15,459 bases of DNA from Bacillota bacterium (GCA_023426265.1 JAFABA010000212.1:1-15459), one strand, 5' to 3'. Counted from the first letter of the stretch, positions 7,605 through 14,385 are shown. The notes: generated by a model from the letters alone, not told the origin. Translations and numbers: made by a program.

Positions 7605-8520
7605 GCCCATTTTAAAAGTACAGGGTCTAAAGCAGCATTTTGTGGTGAACAGGCAGTTTACCGTGCGCGCGGTGGACGGGGTGGATTTTGTGATCTATCC
7701 CGGCGAGACGTACGGCTTAGTCGGCGAAAGCGGCAGCGGCAAAAGCACCATCGGCCGGAGCCTGATAAGGCTGTATAAGCCCACCGCCGGGCGTATCGAG
7801 TTTGGCGGCATGGACATCTCCGGAAATATGAGCCGTGCCGGCACCGAACGTCTGCGCACCGAAATGCAGATGATATTCCAGGACCCCATGGCCTGCCTGA
7901 ACCCCCGCAAAAAGGTCGGGGAGATCATAGCCCAGGGCCTCGACGTCCACCACCTGTACAAGACGCGGGCCGAGCGTGAAGCCAAAGTGGCGGCCATGCT
8001 CAGAAAGGTGGGCCTCGCCCCCGAACACGCCCACCGCTACCCGCACCAATTCAGCGGCGGGCAGCGCCAGCGGGTGGGCATCGCACGGGCGCTTATCATG
8101 AACCCGAAGCTTGTGATCGCGGACGAATGCATCAGCGCGCTGGACGTATCCATACAGGCGCAGGTGGTCAACCTGATGAAGGATTTACAGGCCGAGACCG
8201 GCACCACATACCTGTTTATCGCGCACGACCTGTCCATGGTCAAGTATATTTCGGACCGCATCGGCGTCATGCACCTCGGGCATCTGGTGGAGACCGGCAC
8301 CACCGATGAAATATTCGAAAATCCGGTGCATCCCTACACCCAGAGTCTTTTGAGCGCCATCCCCCGCCCCAACCCGCGGGTGGAAAAGAGCCGGGTGGCG
8401 CAGGGCTACGACTATAGGGAGCAAGGAGTGGATTACCAAAAGGGCGGGCAGCATCACCTTGGCGGGCAGCATTATGTGCTCGCTACCCCGGATGAGCTGA
8501 CCCGGTGGACCAAACGGTAG
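7591..8520 (+). CDS. oppF: Oligopeptide ABC transporter ATP-binding protein OppF
   Basis: A 309-residue second ATPase of the importer. It shows Walker A GESGSGKS (45-52), Q-loop Gln97 in FQDPMACLNP, signature FSGGQ (154-158), Walker B ending in Asp178-Glu179 (ADECISALD) and switch His212 (AHDLSMV). The C-terminus (HPYTQSLLSAIP, YDYREQG, HYVLATPDEL) is the standard Gram-positive OppF tail. I chose GTG at 7591 over the in-frame GTG at 7582. AAGGGGGTG (7576-7584) is well spaced for 7591 but would leave almost no gap before 7582. It overlaps the end of oppD by 14 bases and is the last operon gene, followed by a strong terminator. Confidence 0.92.
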   Translation: MQSSEPILKVQGLKQHFVVNRQFTVRAVDGVDFVIYPGETYGLVGESGSGKSTIGRSLIRLYKPTAGRIEFGGMDISGNMSRAGTERLRTEMQMIFQDPMACLNPRKKVGEIIAQGLDVHHLYKTRAEREAKVAAMLRKVGLAPEHAHRYPHQFSGGQRQRVGIARALIMNPKLVIADECISALDVSIQAQVVNLMKDLQAETGTTYLFIAHDLSMVKYISDRIGVMHLGHLVETGTTDEIFENPVHPYTQSLLSAIPRPNPRVEKSRVAQGYDYREQGVDYQKGGQHHLGGQHYVLATPDELTRWTKR

Positions 8521-8545
8521 GCAAAGGTTCTTTGCAGGTATTCTT

Positions 8546-8576
8546 AAAAAAGCATCCGCCAGCGGATGCTTTTTTT
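8546..8576 (+). terminator. Rho-independent terminator of the opp operon
   Basis: AGCATCCGC (8551-8559) pairs with GCGGATGCT (8562-8570) in a tight hairpin, with an A-run before and a T-run after (to 8576). The symmetric A/T flanks let it work in both directions, so it may also end transcription of the small minus-strand frame at 8640-8789. Confidence 0.9.
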
Positions 8577-8639
8577 ATGAGGTGGATAAAGCGAAAAAAG
8601 ATTCTATTCCCTCACTTACGATAACTTCAAACATGACCG

Positions 8640-8789
8640 TTACGCCCCGTCTTCCGCCTTGCCTTCTTCCGTTTCACCGCCTAAAAGCCGGTTAAGTACG
8701 GCGTCCTCAATGTCTGCATATTCATGATAGTATGGCTGCTCATTTGACCAATGGCCATAAATTTCTTCTTTTCCTGTGCGCTTCATCAT
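8640..8789 (-). CDS. Small acidic hypothetical protein (49 aa)
   Basis: A 49-codon frame beginning MMKRTGKEEIYGHWSNEQPY and ending in an acidic tail (GGETEEGKAEDGA). I do not recognise the family. The central part is aromatic and acidic (YYHEYADIEDAVL), with a plausible amphipathic helix. There are no cysteines, membrane segment or signal peptide. AGAAAGG lies nine bases before the first of two consecutive ATGs, a fair ribosome binding site. The frame could extend far upstream, to 9146, but that part overlaps the flavoprotein gene and a terminator and reads like a shadow. It sits alone between two bidirectional terminators, so it would need its own promoter; only weak TATA-like boxes (TATAGA, TATACA on the minus strand) are visible. 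It is most likely a real small gene. Confidence 0.5.
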   Translation of the reverse strand: MMKRTGKEEIYGHWSNEQPYYHEYADIEDAVLNRLLGGETEEGKAEDGA

Positions 8790-8892
8790 GGTACACGCCC
8801 TTTCTGTATTGGTTTTCCGTACACATGTATAGTCATGCCCCACGCTTCGATGCCTTATGCCTTCTATATAACCCGTACTGCGCCGGACAAAC

Positions 8893-8940
8893 AAAAAAAG
8901 GCGGCAGTAGCGCACAATGCGCCAACCGCCACCTTTTTTT
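8893..8940 (-). terminator. Terminator of the flavoprotein gene (bidirectional hairpin)
   Basis: A two-part hairpin: GGCGG (8900-8904) pairs with CCGCC (8926-8930), and an inner GCGCA (8910-8914) pairs with TGCGC (8918-8922). It is flanked by A7 (8893-8899) and T7 (8934-8940). On the minus strand the U7 tract directly follows the stem. It lies about 40 bases past the flavoprotein stop. Confidence 0.82.
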
Positions 8941-8979
8941 ATTGAACAGCGAAACGGAGTAACGCTCTTCCGGCCTTTG

Positions 8980-11103
8980 TTACTTCGCCGCGTTTCGGCC
9001 CGCGATCTGCCCGAATGTAAAGATATCCGCAATCGCGTTGCCGCCCAGACGGTTGCCCGCATGGATGCCCCCGGCAACTTCTCCCGCTGCCCAAAGGCCT
9101 TCAATCGTGCTGCCATCCGCGCGCAGCACACGTGCTTCGGTATCAATCACGATGCCGCCCATCGTATGGTGCAGGGAAGCCTTCCTGGGGCTGATGCAGA
9201 TGTAAGTATTGGGATCCGCATCAAGCGCTTCCAGGTCGATACCGCCGGCAATCACTTCCTTGCCAAACTCATCGTCATGCTGGTTCTTAACATACTCGTT
9301 ATACTTCTCGATGGTCGCGCGCAACGCTTCTTCGGTAAAGGCGGGCGCGGCTCCTGCGGCAGGATTCTTGGAAGCCTCCGCGACTTCGGCAAGCGTATTA
9401 CCCACCCAAATATGGCCGCCGTCCACCATGGCCTGAATGCGTTCGTCAAGCGCCGTACCCTTCAGGAACTGGGACGGATTGTTGAGATCCCCGCGGCCCG
9501 CATAGATGATATAGAATATCCCGTCTTTCAGCGCGAGGGAGCTCTTGGCAAGCACATCGCGCTCGGCATACTCGTTGACAAAACGGTTGCCCTGGCCGTC
9601 AATCCAGATCTGTTCCGCCGCGTCACCCCAGATGCCGTCCGTCATCGTGCCCTTCGTGGGAGAAGAAGAAGGCATCATCTGAGCGATCTCCATCCCGGTA
9701 AGATCGGCGCCTATGGCTTCGGCCATCACAATGCCGTCGCCCTCATTGGTGCCAAGGTTGGTCGAAAGCGTATGGTCGGAAAGGTCTTCGCCCCAGTATT
9801 TGTCGTACTGCTTTACCATGGCCGCGTTTGCCGCGTAACCGCCCGTAGCAAGCACAACGCCCTTCACGGTATTGATGGTGATCTTAGTGCCGTCGGCCTG
9901 TTCTGCCTTCGCGCCCACTACTTTGCCGTTGGCATCCGCCAAAAGCTCCGTGCCGCGGGTCTCCGTGTAAATGGTCACACCGTTTTCCCTGGCTACCTTT
10001 TCCATTTCAGGAATACGATCGGCGCCCGACATGAAGCTGTGCGTACGCGGCCACATTGCGCCAAGCACAGTGCTGAGGCCGGTGCTGCCGTTTTCCTGTG
10101 TCGCTTTGCCGTACACGGCGCCAAGGCCGATTTCGCCCATCCACTCAAACGAAGGCAGCGCCTGCTCGGCAAGCACCTTTGCCAGCTTGATGTCGGAGGC
10201 GATCCAGCTTCCGTCGCTCAATTGCCTCAAACCGCCGATGTAGACCTGCCACATGTGCATGGCAACGGAGTCAAAGCCGGGCATGTCCTCGCCCACGGTC
10301 TTGCCCTTGTTGGCTGCATAAAAGTCTTTGATATCTTTCTTGACCTGCACAAGGACCTCTTTCCATTCCGGGAACTGATCCAGTTTGAGCGCCGGGTCGC
10401 TTTCGTCCATTGCAAGATAGCTGTCCATGGTATCCTTCTGCGCCTTTGTCAGCTTCATGAGCGCCTGCGCCTCTGGGTCTACCGCGTTGTACGCGGCGCC
10501 CGCCACCAGCGTGTTGCCGCCAAGCACGGAACCCTTTTCGATCAGTATGACAGTTGCGCCCTGCTGCGCCGCGGTAATCGCCGCGGACAGGCCAGCGCCG
10601 CCGCCGCCCATGACCAGGACATCCGTATCCCATGTCTCGTCGGGCTTCGGCGCAGGCGTATATTGATTGGCCTTGAGCGCATCTACGTCAAGCCCTGCCT
10701 TTTTTGCAGCATCCGTAACGGCGTTCATGATGCCGAAGCTGGAAAGCGTAGCGCCTGTAACGGTATCCACGCTCAGGCTCTGGTGCTCCACAATCTGCGC
10801 GGGAATGCGTTCCTTGGCTACCGCCGTGATGTTTGGCGTTTCGGAATACGTCACGTATTCAATCCCCGTGATAATGCCCTTTTCCACCGTCATGTTCACG
10901 GTGATGGGGCCCTGCATGCCATAGCCTTCCCCTTCAAATGTGCCGGAAATGTCCGTTGCCGGAGCTGCCGTCTGTTCCGTCGGGGCCGCTTCCGGCGCTG
11001 CGGTCGGCTCCGCCGCCGCAGGCTGCTGTACACAGCCCGCGCCCAGTGTTAGCGTCATCAGCATGACCAGCACAAACGCCAACCGTCTTGTCTGCTTCTT
11101 CAT
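8980..11103 (-). CDS. Secreted lipoprotein FMN/FAD reductase, fumarate-reductase-like (extracellular flavin reductase family)
   Basis: A 707-residue exported flavoenzyme. The signal peptide ends in LGAGC (lipid-modified Cys24), followed by an Ala/Pro/Glu/Thr linker. Residues ~52-137 are an FMN-binding domain whose DTVTGAT motif marks Thr119 as the likely covalent FMN site made by ApbE. From ~157 comes a flavocytochrome-c-type FAD domain (VLVMGGGGAGLSAAITAA, GGNTLVAGAAYNA). Relative to Shewanella fumarate reductase it keeps the acid Arg (Arg515, AERD), a substrate His (His646, HHTMGG) and a substrate Arg (Arg685, GNRLGG). The usual HPT histidine is replaced by Met477 (QMMPSS). There is no CXXCH haem motif, so FMN would supply electrons. 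It probably reduces a small unsaturated acid outside the cell during anaerobic respiration; the acceptor is unknown. The ATG at 11103 is preferred: AGGAGG (11111-11116) is seven bases away, against one base for the ATG at 11109. Confidence 0.88.
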   Translation of the reverse strand: MKKQTRRLAFVLVMLMTLTLGAGCVQQPAAAEPTAAPEAAPTEQTAAPATDISGTFEGEGYGMQGPITVNMTVEKGIITGIEYVTYSETPNITAVAKERIPAQIVEHQSLSVDTVTGATLSSFGIMNAVTDAAKKAGLDVDALKANQYTPAPKPDETWDTDVLVMGGGGAGLSAAITAAQQGATVILIEKGSVLGGNTLVAGAAYNAVDPEAQALMKLTKAQKDTMDSYLAMDESDPALKLDQFPEWKEVLVQVKKDIKDFYAANKGKTVGEDMPGFDSVAMHMWQVYIGGLRQLSDGSWIASDIKLAKVLAEQALPSFEWMGEIGLGAVYGKATQENGSTGLSTVLGAMWPRTHSFMSGADRIPEMEKVARENGVTIYTETRGTELLADANGKVVGAKAEQADGTKITINTVKGVVLATGGYAANAAMVKQYDKYWGEDLSDHTLSTNLGTNEGDGIVMAEAIGADLTGMEIAQMMPSSSPTKGTMTDGIWGDAAEQIWIDGQGNRFVNEYAERDVLAKSSLALKDGIFYIIYAGRGDLNNPSQFLKGTALDERIQAMVDGGHIWVGNTLAEVAEASKNPAAGAAPAFTEEALRATIEKYNEYVKNQHDDEFGKEVIAGGIDLEALDADPNTYICISPRKASLHHTMGGIVIDTEARVLRADGSTIEGLWAAGEVAGGIHAGNRLGGNAIADIFTFGQIAGRNAAK

Positions 11104-11124
11104 TGCCATTCCTCCTGTCTTTTC

Positions 11125-11142
11125 ATGTGAAATTCTTCACAA
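11125..11142 (-). promoter_or_regulatory. Rex-like redox operator over the flavoprotein transcription start
   Basis: The minus strand reads TTGTGAAGAATTTCACAT. This fits the Rex consensus TTGTGAA-N4-TTCACAA at every fixed position except the last. It begins about six bases after the -10 box, so it covers the predicted start, a classic repressor position. The core also fits TGTGA-N6-TCACA, the Crp/Fnr pattern, so a Crp/Fnr-type regulator is the alternative reading. Confidence 0.65.
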
Positions 11143-11147
11143 AAAAC

Positions 11148-11178
11148 AGAATACACTTTACAACCGTTTTAAAGTCAA
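11148..11178 (-). promoter_or_regulatory. MerR-type promoter of the flavoprotein gene (19-bp spacer)
   Basis: On the minus strand TTGACT (11173-11178) and TATTCT (11148-11153) are separated by exactly 19 bases instead of 17. This overlong spacer is the signature of promoters activated by MerR-family proteins through DNA untwisting. The predicted start near 11141 gives a leader of about 38 bases. Confidence 0.8.
11155..11175. promoter_or_regulatory. MerR-family operator dyad inside the promoter spacer
   Basis: A 21-base near-perfect palindrome with ACTTTA and TAAAGT arms; 9 of 10 base pairs match around a central base. It fills the gap between the -35 and -10 boxes of the flavoprotein promoter, exactly where MerR regulators bind. 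The divergent MerR gene next door is the natural ligand. Confidence 0.78.
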
Positions 11179-11187
11179 GTACCATAA

Positions 11188-11218
11188 TTGTGTTTCCTGT
11201 AACAATCCTGTTTAAAAT
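11188..11218 (+). promoter_or_regulatory. Possible promoter of the MerR-family regulator
   Basis: TTGTGT (11188-11193) and TAAAAT (11213-11218) are the best boxes upstream of the regulator gene, but the 19-base spacer makes this weak for an unaided promoter. CCTGT occurs twice in the spacer as a direct repeat. Confidence 0.3.
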
Positions 11219-11270
11219 TTCGCAAGCCAATTTTCCTGGCCCTGCCCCGCCCATAGGAGGACACACGCCC

Positions 11271-12065
11271 ATGAGGGAATACAACATCAGTGAAGTCGCA
11301 AAAATGTTCGGCATCTGCAGCGAGTCGCTGCGCAACTATGAACGAAGAGGGTTAATCGCCCCGCTGCGCGGAGAAAACGGATACCGCACCTATACAAATC
11401 CGGATATTTACATGCTGTCGGGCATACGATTTTTGCGTAATGCGGGCTATTCGCTTGAAGACGTTGAAAAACTATGCCGGGCGACATATGACGAAGGGCT
11501 CGACATCCGGCGCGCTCGCTGCAAAGAACTGGAGAAAGAGATCGATTACCTTACATGCAAATTGCAGGCCATGCGTACGGAATATGACGAATTCGAGTCT
11601 TTAAAGAATTGTGACGGTATTGCACACACGACCAGCCCTGCCATGCTGCGGTTGAACAATCAGGTCAATGATTTTTTTCTCACCGATGACGCAAATATTT
11701 TGGAATGGGTCGAGCACATGCCCATTGTAAGAATCTCCCCCGCATTCAGCAGAGAGGCCGTATTGAGCGGACGGGACGAGGTGCGCTTCGGATATGCGGT
11801 TCCGCTGGAACTTGCCCGGCTTCTCGGGCTTGACAATACGCCCGGCGCCGAAATCAAAGAGCCGCAGGCATGCCTGACGACCGTTGTCTGCAGCCAGGGA
11901 GAGCATTACCTGAGCTCGCGCATGCTAAAACATGTGCTGCAATCTTGCCGTGAGCAGCGTCTGGCGCTTACGGAGGATATATGGGGGATTACGATCGGCG
12001 CACATATGAAAGGCGGGCGTGTTACCCGATGCCATCGGCTCTATATCCCGGTCGGTCCCGCTTGA
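11271..12065 (+). CDS. MerR-family transcriptional regulator with C-terminal sensor domain
   Basis: A 264-residue regulator. Residues 3-48 hold a MerR winged helix-turn-helix (YNISEVAKMFGICSESLRNY, then 'RRGLIAPLRGENGYRTY', the typical wing). Residues ~78-110 form the dimerising coiled coil (ARCKELEKEIDYLTCKLQAM). The remaining ~150 residues are a larger effector domain that I could not place in a named family. Nine cysteines are scattered through it (16, 69, 84, 96, 114, 201, 207, 226, 254), without a CXXC or the metal-binding loop of short MerR proteins. The start is the ATG at 11271, with AGGAGG at 11255-11260 ten bases away; the frame is open further upstream, but that part covers the promoter region. 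It is divergent from the flavoprotein lipoprotein, whose promoter carries a MerR-type spacer and dyad, so it most likely activates that gene in response to a small ligand such as the reductase's substrate. Confidence 0.88.
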   Translation: MREYNISEVAKMFGICSESLRNYERRGLIAPLRGENGYRTYTNPDIYMLSGIRFLRNAGYSLEDVEKLCRATYDEGLDIRRARCKELEKEIDYLTCKLQAMRTEYDEFESLKNCDGIAHTTSPAMLRLNNQVNDFFLTDDANILEWVEHMPIVRISPAFSREAVLSGRDEVRFGYAVPLELARLLGLDNTPGAEIKEPQACLTTVVCSQGEHYLSSRMLKHVLQSCREQRLALTEDIWGITIGAHMKGGRVTRCHRLYIPVGPA

Positions 12066-12092
12066 AAATTCTGCCCCCTTTAGAAAAGGACG

Positions 12093-12117
12093 AAAAAAAG
12101 CACCCGCAAGGGTGTTT
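12093..12117 (-). terminator. Rho-independent terminator, minus-strand direction
   Basis: CACCC (12101-12105) and GGGTG (12110-12114) close a GCAA loop. Read on the minus strand, the stem is followed by a T7 tract (12093-12099), a good terminator for transcripts coming from the deacylase gene. In the plus direction the T-run is short (TTT), so it ends the MerR-gene transcript less well. Confidence 0.6.
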
Positions 12118-12218
12118 CCGTATGTCCTTACTCCAAGGGGTTTGATTTTTACGGACCGCCAAACTTTCCGGTGTCAGCCCCAAGCAGATTATGTGTATGC
12201 CGTTGTCATTGACCTGCC

Positions 12219-12376
12219 TTATAAGATTTCGGCCAAATACAAAAACATGATAAGGCCAACAATAGTAATACCCCGTGGCATTGTGAACAAGCATCGGGTC
12301 AATAACGCTTTTTGTTTTTGTAAACAAATATCCGAAAAAAACGCCGAATATCAAACACGCGATACTGAAGGCCTTA
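12219..12376 (-). pseudogene. Frameshifted C-terminal remnant of a membrane protein, CPBP (CAAX-protease-like) family candidate
   Basis: Directly after the deacylase stop codon the minus strand reads DKAFSIACLIFGVFFGYLFT, then KTKSVIDPMLVHNATG. This matches the end of CPBP-family intramembrane proteases, where a 'G.l.Gyl...TkS...pil.H...' stretch carries the last conserved His before a final helix. In the present frame the sequence then loses hydrophobicity. Removing one base from the C4 run at 12271-12274 restores a hydrophobic helix (ITIVGLIMFLYLAEIL) and an immediate stop at 12219-12221. The rest of the protein (normally 200 or more residues, with the EExxxR motif) is absent. An ATG at 12390 inside the deacylase gene could open the frame but has no ribosome binding site. 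I read this as a decayed gene end; the family assignment is tentative. Confidence 0.55.
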
Positions 12377-12862
12377 TCAGATATCCACATACGTTACCGT
12401 ATTCCCATGCGCGCGAAGTGCTTTCTCCACATCCTCCATGGAAAGGAATACCGTACATGTATTGCGGTTGGCGTGAAAACCGATGCTCTTGCAGCCGCGA
12501 AGCTCCCTATCGATGACGACCTCCACCGCCTGCTCCGTATCGTTGAGCACGCCGAACACGCTGACGGAGCCTTTCGTAAGGCCCATGTACCGCATCAGCC
12601 GTCCTTCAGAAGCAAACGATAGCGGTCTCGTATCGAGCTTTTCCCGCAATACCTTTAAATCCGCCGTCTTATGCTTTTTGAGCGCCACCACAAAGTGGCG
12701 CTTTCCTCTTTCATCCTTTAGGAACAGGTTCTTCGGGATCTCCTCGCCGTCGTCCACATGTTCCCGTTCCATTTCCTCCACGGTAAATATTGCCGGATGC
12801 TCCACCGCGCGGTAAGAGATGCCCATCCTATTAAGCGCGGCGAACACAATTTCTTCCTGCAT
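12377..12862 (-). CDS. YbaK/ProX-type aminoacyl-tRNA deacylase (prolyl-tRNA editing domain protein)
   Basis: A 161-residue free-standing editing domain. It hydrolyses wrongly charged tRNA(Pro), most likely Ala-tRNA(Pro) in this subgroup, protecting translation from proline errors. Visible family features are the N-terminal 'YRAVEHPAIFTVEEM' strand-helix, KNLFLKD (44-50) with the conserved substrate-positioning Lys44, the glycine loop GSVSVFG (98-104), and 'HANRNTCTVFLSMEDVEKAL' (130-149). This looks closer to the ProX/PrdX type than to YbaK proper, but substrate choice cannot be proved from sequence. The ATG at 12862 is favoured because GAGG ends about seven bases before it; the in-frame ATG at 12868 would leave only one base. 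It has its own candidate promoter and is divergent from the M20 gene. Confidence 0.88.
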   Translation of the reverse strand: MQEEIVFAALNRMGISYRAVEHPAIFTVEEMEREHVDDGEEIPKNLFLKDERGKRHFVVALKKHKTADLKVLREKLDTRPLSFASEGRLMRYMGLTKGSVSVFGVLNDTEQAVEVVIDRELRGCKSIGFHANRNTCTVFLSMEDVEKALRAHGNTVTYVDI

Positions 12863-12899
12863 GGCCATACCTCATCATTTGTTGAATCAATTTCCTATC

Positions 12900-12928
12900 A
12901 TAATACCCCCAGGCGACAGAACGCGCAA
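12900..12928 (-). promoter_or_regulatory. Candidate sigma-A promoter of the tRNA deacylase gene
   Basis: On the minus strand TTGCGC (12923-12928) and TATTAT (12900-12905) have a 17-base spacer. The -35 box is weak, the -10 good. The leader would be about 30 bases. Confidence 0.5.
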
Positions 12929-12972
12929 TACAGAACCCGCGGCGCGGTTACAGCATAAATTATAGCATGGCA

Positions 12973-13002
12973 TTGACGCTTTTCGCTGAATGCCGCTATA
13001 CT
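12973..13002 (+). promoter_or_regulatory. Sigma-A promoter of the M20 amidohydrolase gene
   Basis: TTGACG (12973-12978) and TATACT (12997-13002) have an 18-base spacer. The predicted start near 13009 gives a leader of about 47 bases, ending with GAGGAAAG before the start codon. Confidence 0.75.
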
Positions 13003-13055
13003 ATAAGAAGTTGAAAAGCGTCGCTTTTTGCTAAGAAAGCGTTTGAGGAAAGATC

Positions 13056-14210
13056 ATGCAACTAAGCAAAGCGGTTCTGTCCATGCGGGAAGAGTGCACC
13101 AAAGTTCGGCGCGACCTGCACCGCATACCTGAAACCGCGTTTGAAGAATATCAGACACAGGCGTATGTGCTCAAGTACCTGGAGGCACTCCGGCCCGACG
13201 TACTCATAAAGCTTGCGGGCACCGGCGTAAAAGCGGTATTCTGCGCGAAAGACGCCAAAGAAACAATCGCGTTCCGCGCGGATATGGACGGGCTGCCCGT
13301 TGAGGAATGGACGAATGTGCCCTACGCCTCCACACACCAAGGCAAGATGCACGCCTGCGGGCACGACGGGCATGTGGCCGTTGCGCTGCTGCTTGCGAAG
13401 CTTGTAAACGAGCACCGGGACCGGCTGACAGTTACCGTGGTGCTTTTGTTCCAGCCCGGCGAGGAAGGCGGCGGCGGCGCGAGAAGGATGATTGAGGACG
13501 GCGCGCTGCATGACCCGCGGGTGGACCGCATCTACGCGCTGCACGTGTTTCCGGAGCTTCGCATCGGCCAGCTTGGCGTGCGGCGCGGCACGTTCATGGC
13601 GCAATCCTGCGGGTTTGACCTGACGGTGTACGGAAAAAGTGCGCACGGCGCAAGCCCGGATAAGGGGATAGACGCAGTGGTCGCAGCAGCCGAGCTCATC
13701 ACCATGCTGCAGACCGTCGTCTCCCGCTCCACGAGCCCCGATGAGCCGATCGTGCTCACCATAGGGAAAATCCACGGCGGCGAGGCCCGGAACATCATTT
13801 GCGATAAGGTCGTGATGTCGGGCACTTTGCGCACGTTCTCCAATGAAATGCGTGAACAGGTGATGGAGCGCATCGGGAAAATACTCGCGGGCTTTGAAGT
13901 CGCCACCGGCATCACCACGGAATTTAAAGAGGTGCAGCTTTATTACAGCGTGGAGAACCCCGTGGACATGACGGAGGAGTTCCAGCTCCTTATGAAATCC
14001 GACGTGCAGCCCATGTCGCATCTGATGATCGGCGAGGATTTTTCGTTTTACCAGCAGGAGATTCCGGGGTTGTTCTTCTTTGTGGGCGTAGCGGAATACA
14101 GCGGATTCCCGCCGCTGCACAGCCCGCATTTCAATTTTAACGAAGAAGCGCTTTTATACGGCCTGGAGGCCTATTGCAGGATGCTGGGAATCTCCAGAGA
14201 AGCGCAATAA
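13056..14210 (+). CDS. M20 (M20D) family metallo-amidohydrolase, N-acyl-amino-acid or peptide deacylase
   Basis: A 384-residue two-metal hydrolase of the hippurate / N-acetyl-amino-acid amidohydrolase group. 'RRDLHRIPETAFEE' (18-31) is the family N-terminal signature, and 'FRADMDGLPVEE' (73-84) follows. Metal ligands are Cys101 and His103 in HACGHDGH, the Glu136-Glu137 pair in QPGEEGGGGA (general base plus ligand), His163 in ALHVFPE, and His355 in PLHSPHF near the C-terminus. A dimerisation domain lies between (GKSAHGASPDKGIDAVVAAA). It would cleave acyl groups from amino acids, or related amide bonds, in the cytoplasm. Substrate specificity within M20D is notoriously unpredictable; N-acetyl-diaminopimelate deacetylase is another possibility. 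The start has GAGGAAAG (13045-13052) upstream. It has its own promoter and no operon partner in view. Confidence 0.9.
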   Translation: MQLSKAVLSMREECTKVRRDLHRIPETAFEEYQTQAYVLKYLEALRPDVLIKLAGTGVKAVFCAKDAKETIAFRADMDGLPVEEWTNVPYASTHQGKMHACGHDGHVAVALLLAKLVNEHRDRLTVTVVLLFQPGEEGGGGARRMIEDGALHDPRVDRIYALHVFPELRIGQLGVRRGTFMAQSCGFDLTVYGKSAHGASPDKGIDAVVAAAELITMLQTVVSRSTSPDEPIVLTIGKIHGGEARNIICDKVVMSGTLRTFSNEMREQVMERIGKILAGFEVATGITTEFKEVQLYYSVENPVDMTEEFQLLMKSDVQPMSHLMIGEDFSFYQQEIPGLFFFVGVAEYSGFPPLHSPHFNFNEEALLYGLEAYCRMLGISREAQ

Positions 14211-14240
14211 CGGTTTAACCGCCCCAGGCTGTCGGAACCG

Positions 14241-14385
14241 TTGGAGGCTCCGCCTCCAAACCACCGCTTAGGGCCGTAACGGCCCTGAGAACCCATCCCG
14301 AGAACGCCCGAAATAGGGCGTTCCCGACGAAAGGGATTCCCAAGGGACGTGTCCCTTGGGTGGGGTGCAGGGGTGAAATCCCTGC
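14241..14385. repeat. Cluster of five hairpins between convergent genes, REP-like element candidate
   Basis: Five inverted repeats follow one another in the 204-bp gap between the M20 gene and the ABC ATPase gene: TTGGAGGC/GCCTCCAA (14241-14259), AGGGCCGT/ACGGCCCT (14270-14286), GAACGCCC/GGGCGTTC (14302-14323), CCCAAGGGAC/GTCCCTTGGG (14339-14360) and GCAGGG/CCCTGC (14367-14385). None has a clean U-tract, so they are not ordinary terminators, although they may help separate the convergent transcripts. The arrangement and the 'GGTGGGGTGCAGGGGTGAAATC' type of wording resemble dispersed intergenic palindromic elements of Clostridia. A copy count in the genome would be needed to show that it is repeated. 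Confidence 0.6.

Noticed and set aside
8791..9146. N-terminal extension of the 49-residue frame to 168 residues
   Set aside because: The extension would overlap the flavoprotein C-terminus and a terminator, and its sequence is Arg-rich with no family-like features.
8917..11052. 711-codon plus-strand frame antisense to the flavoprotein
   Set aside because: It has no recognisable motifs and is Arg/His/Cys-rich, while the minus strand gives a textbook lipoprotein with FMN and FAD domains and a matching promoter and terminator.
12950..12970. GCATAAATTATAGC as an operator palindrome upstream of the M20 gene
   Set aside because: The symmetry is imperfect and made mostly of A/T bases, with no matching regulator nearby. 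Not distinguishable from chance.
13014..13028. AAAAG/CTTTT hairpin in the M20 gene leader as an attenuator or riboswitch
   Set aside because: Only five A/T-rich pairs; the 47-base leader is too short for a known riboswitch.
13062..14129. 355-codon frame antisense to the M20 gene
   Set aside because: It is a shadow of the metallo-amidohydrolase, has no ribosome binding site and shows non-protein-like composition.
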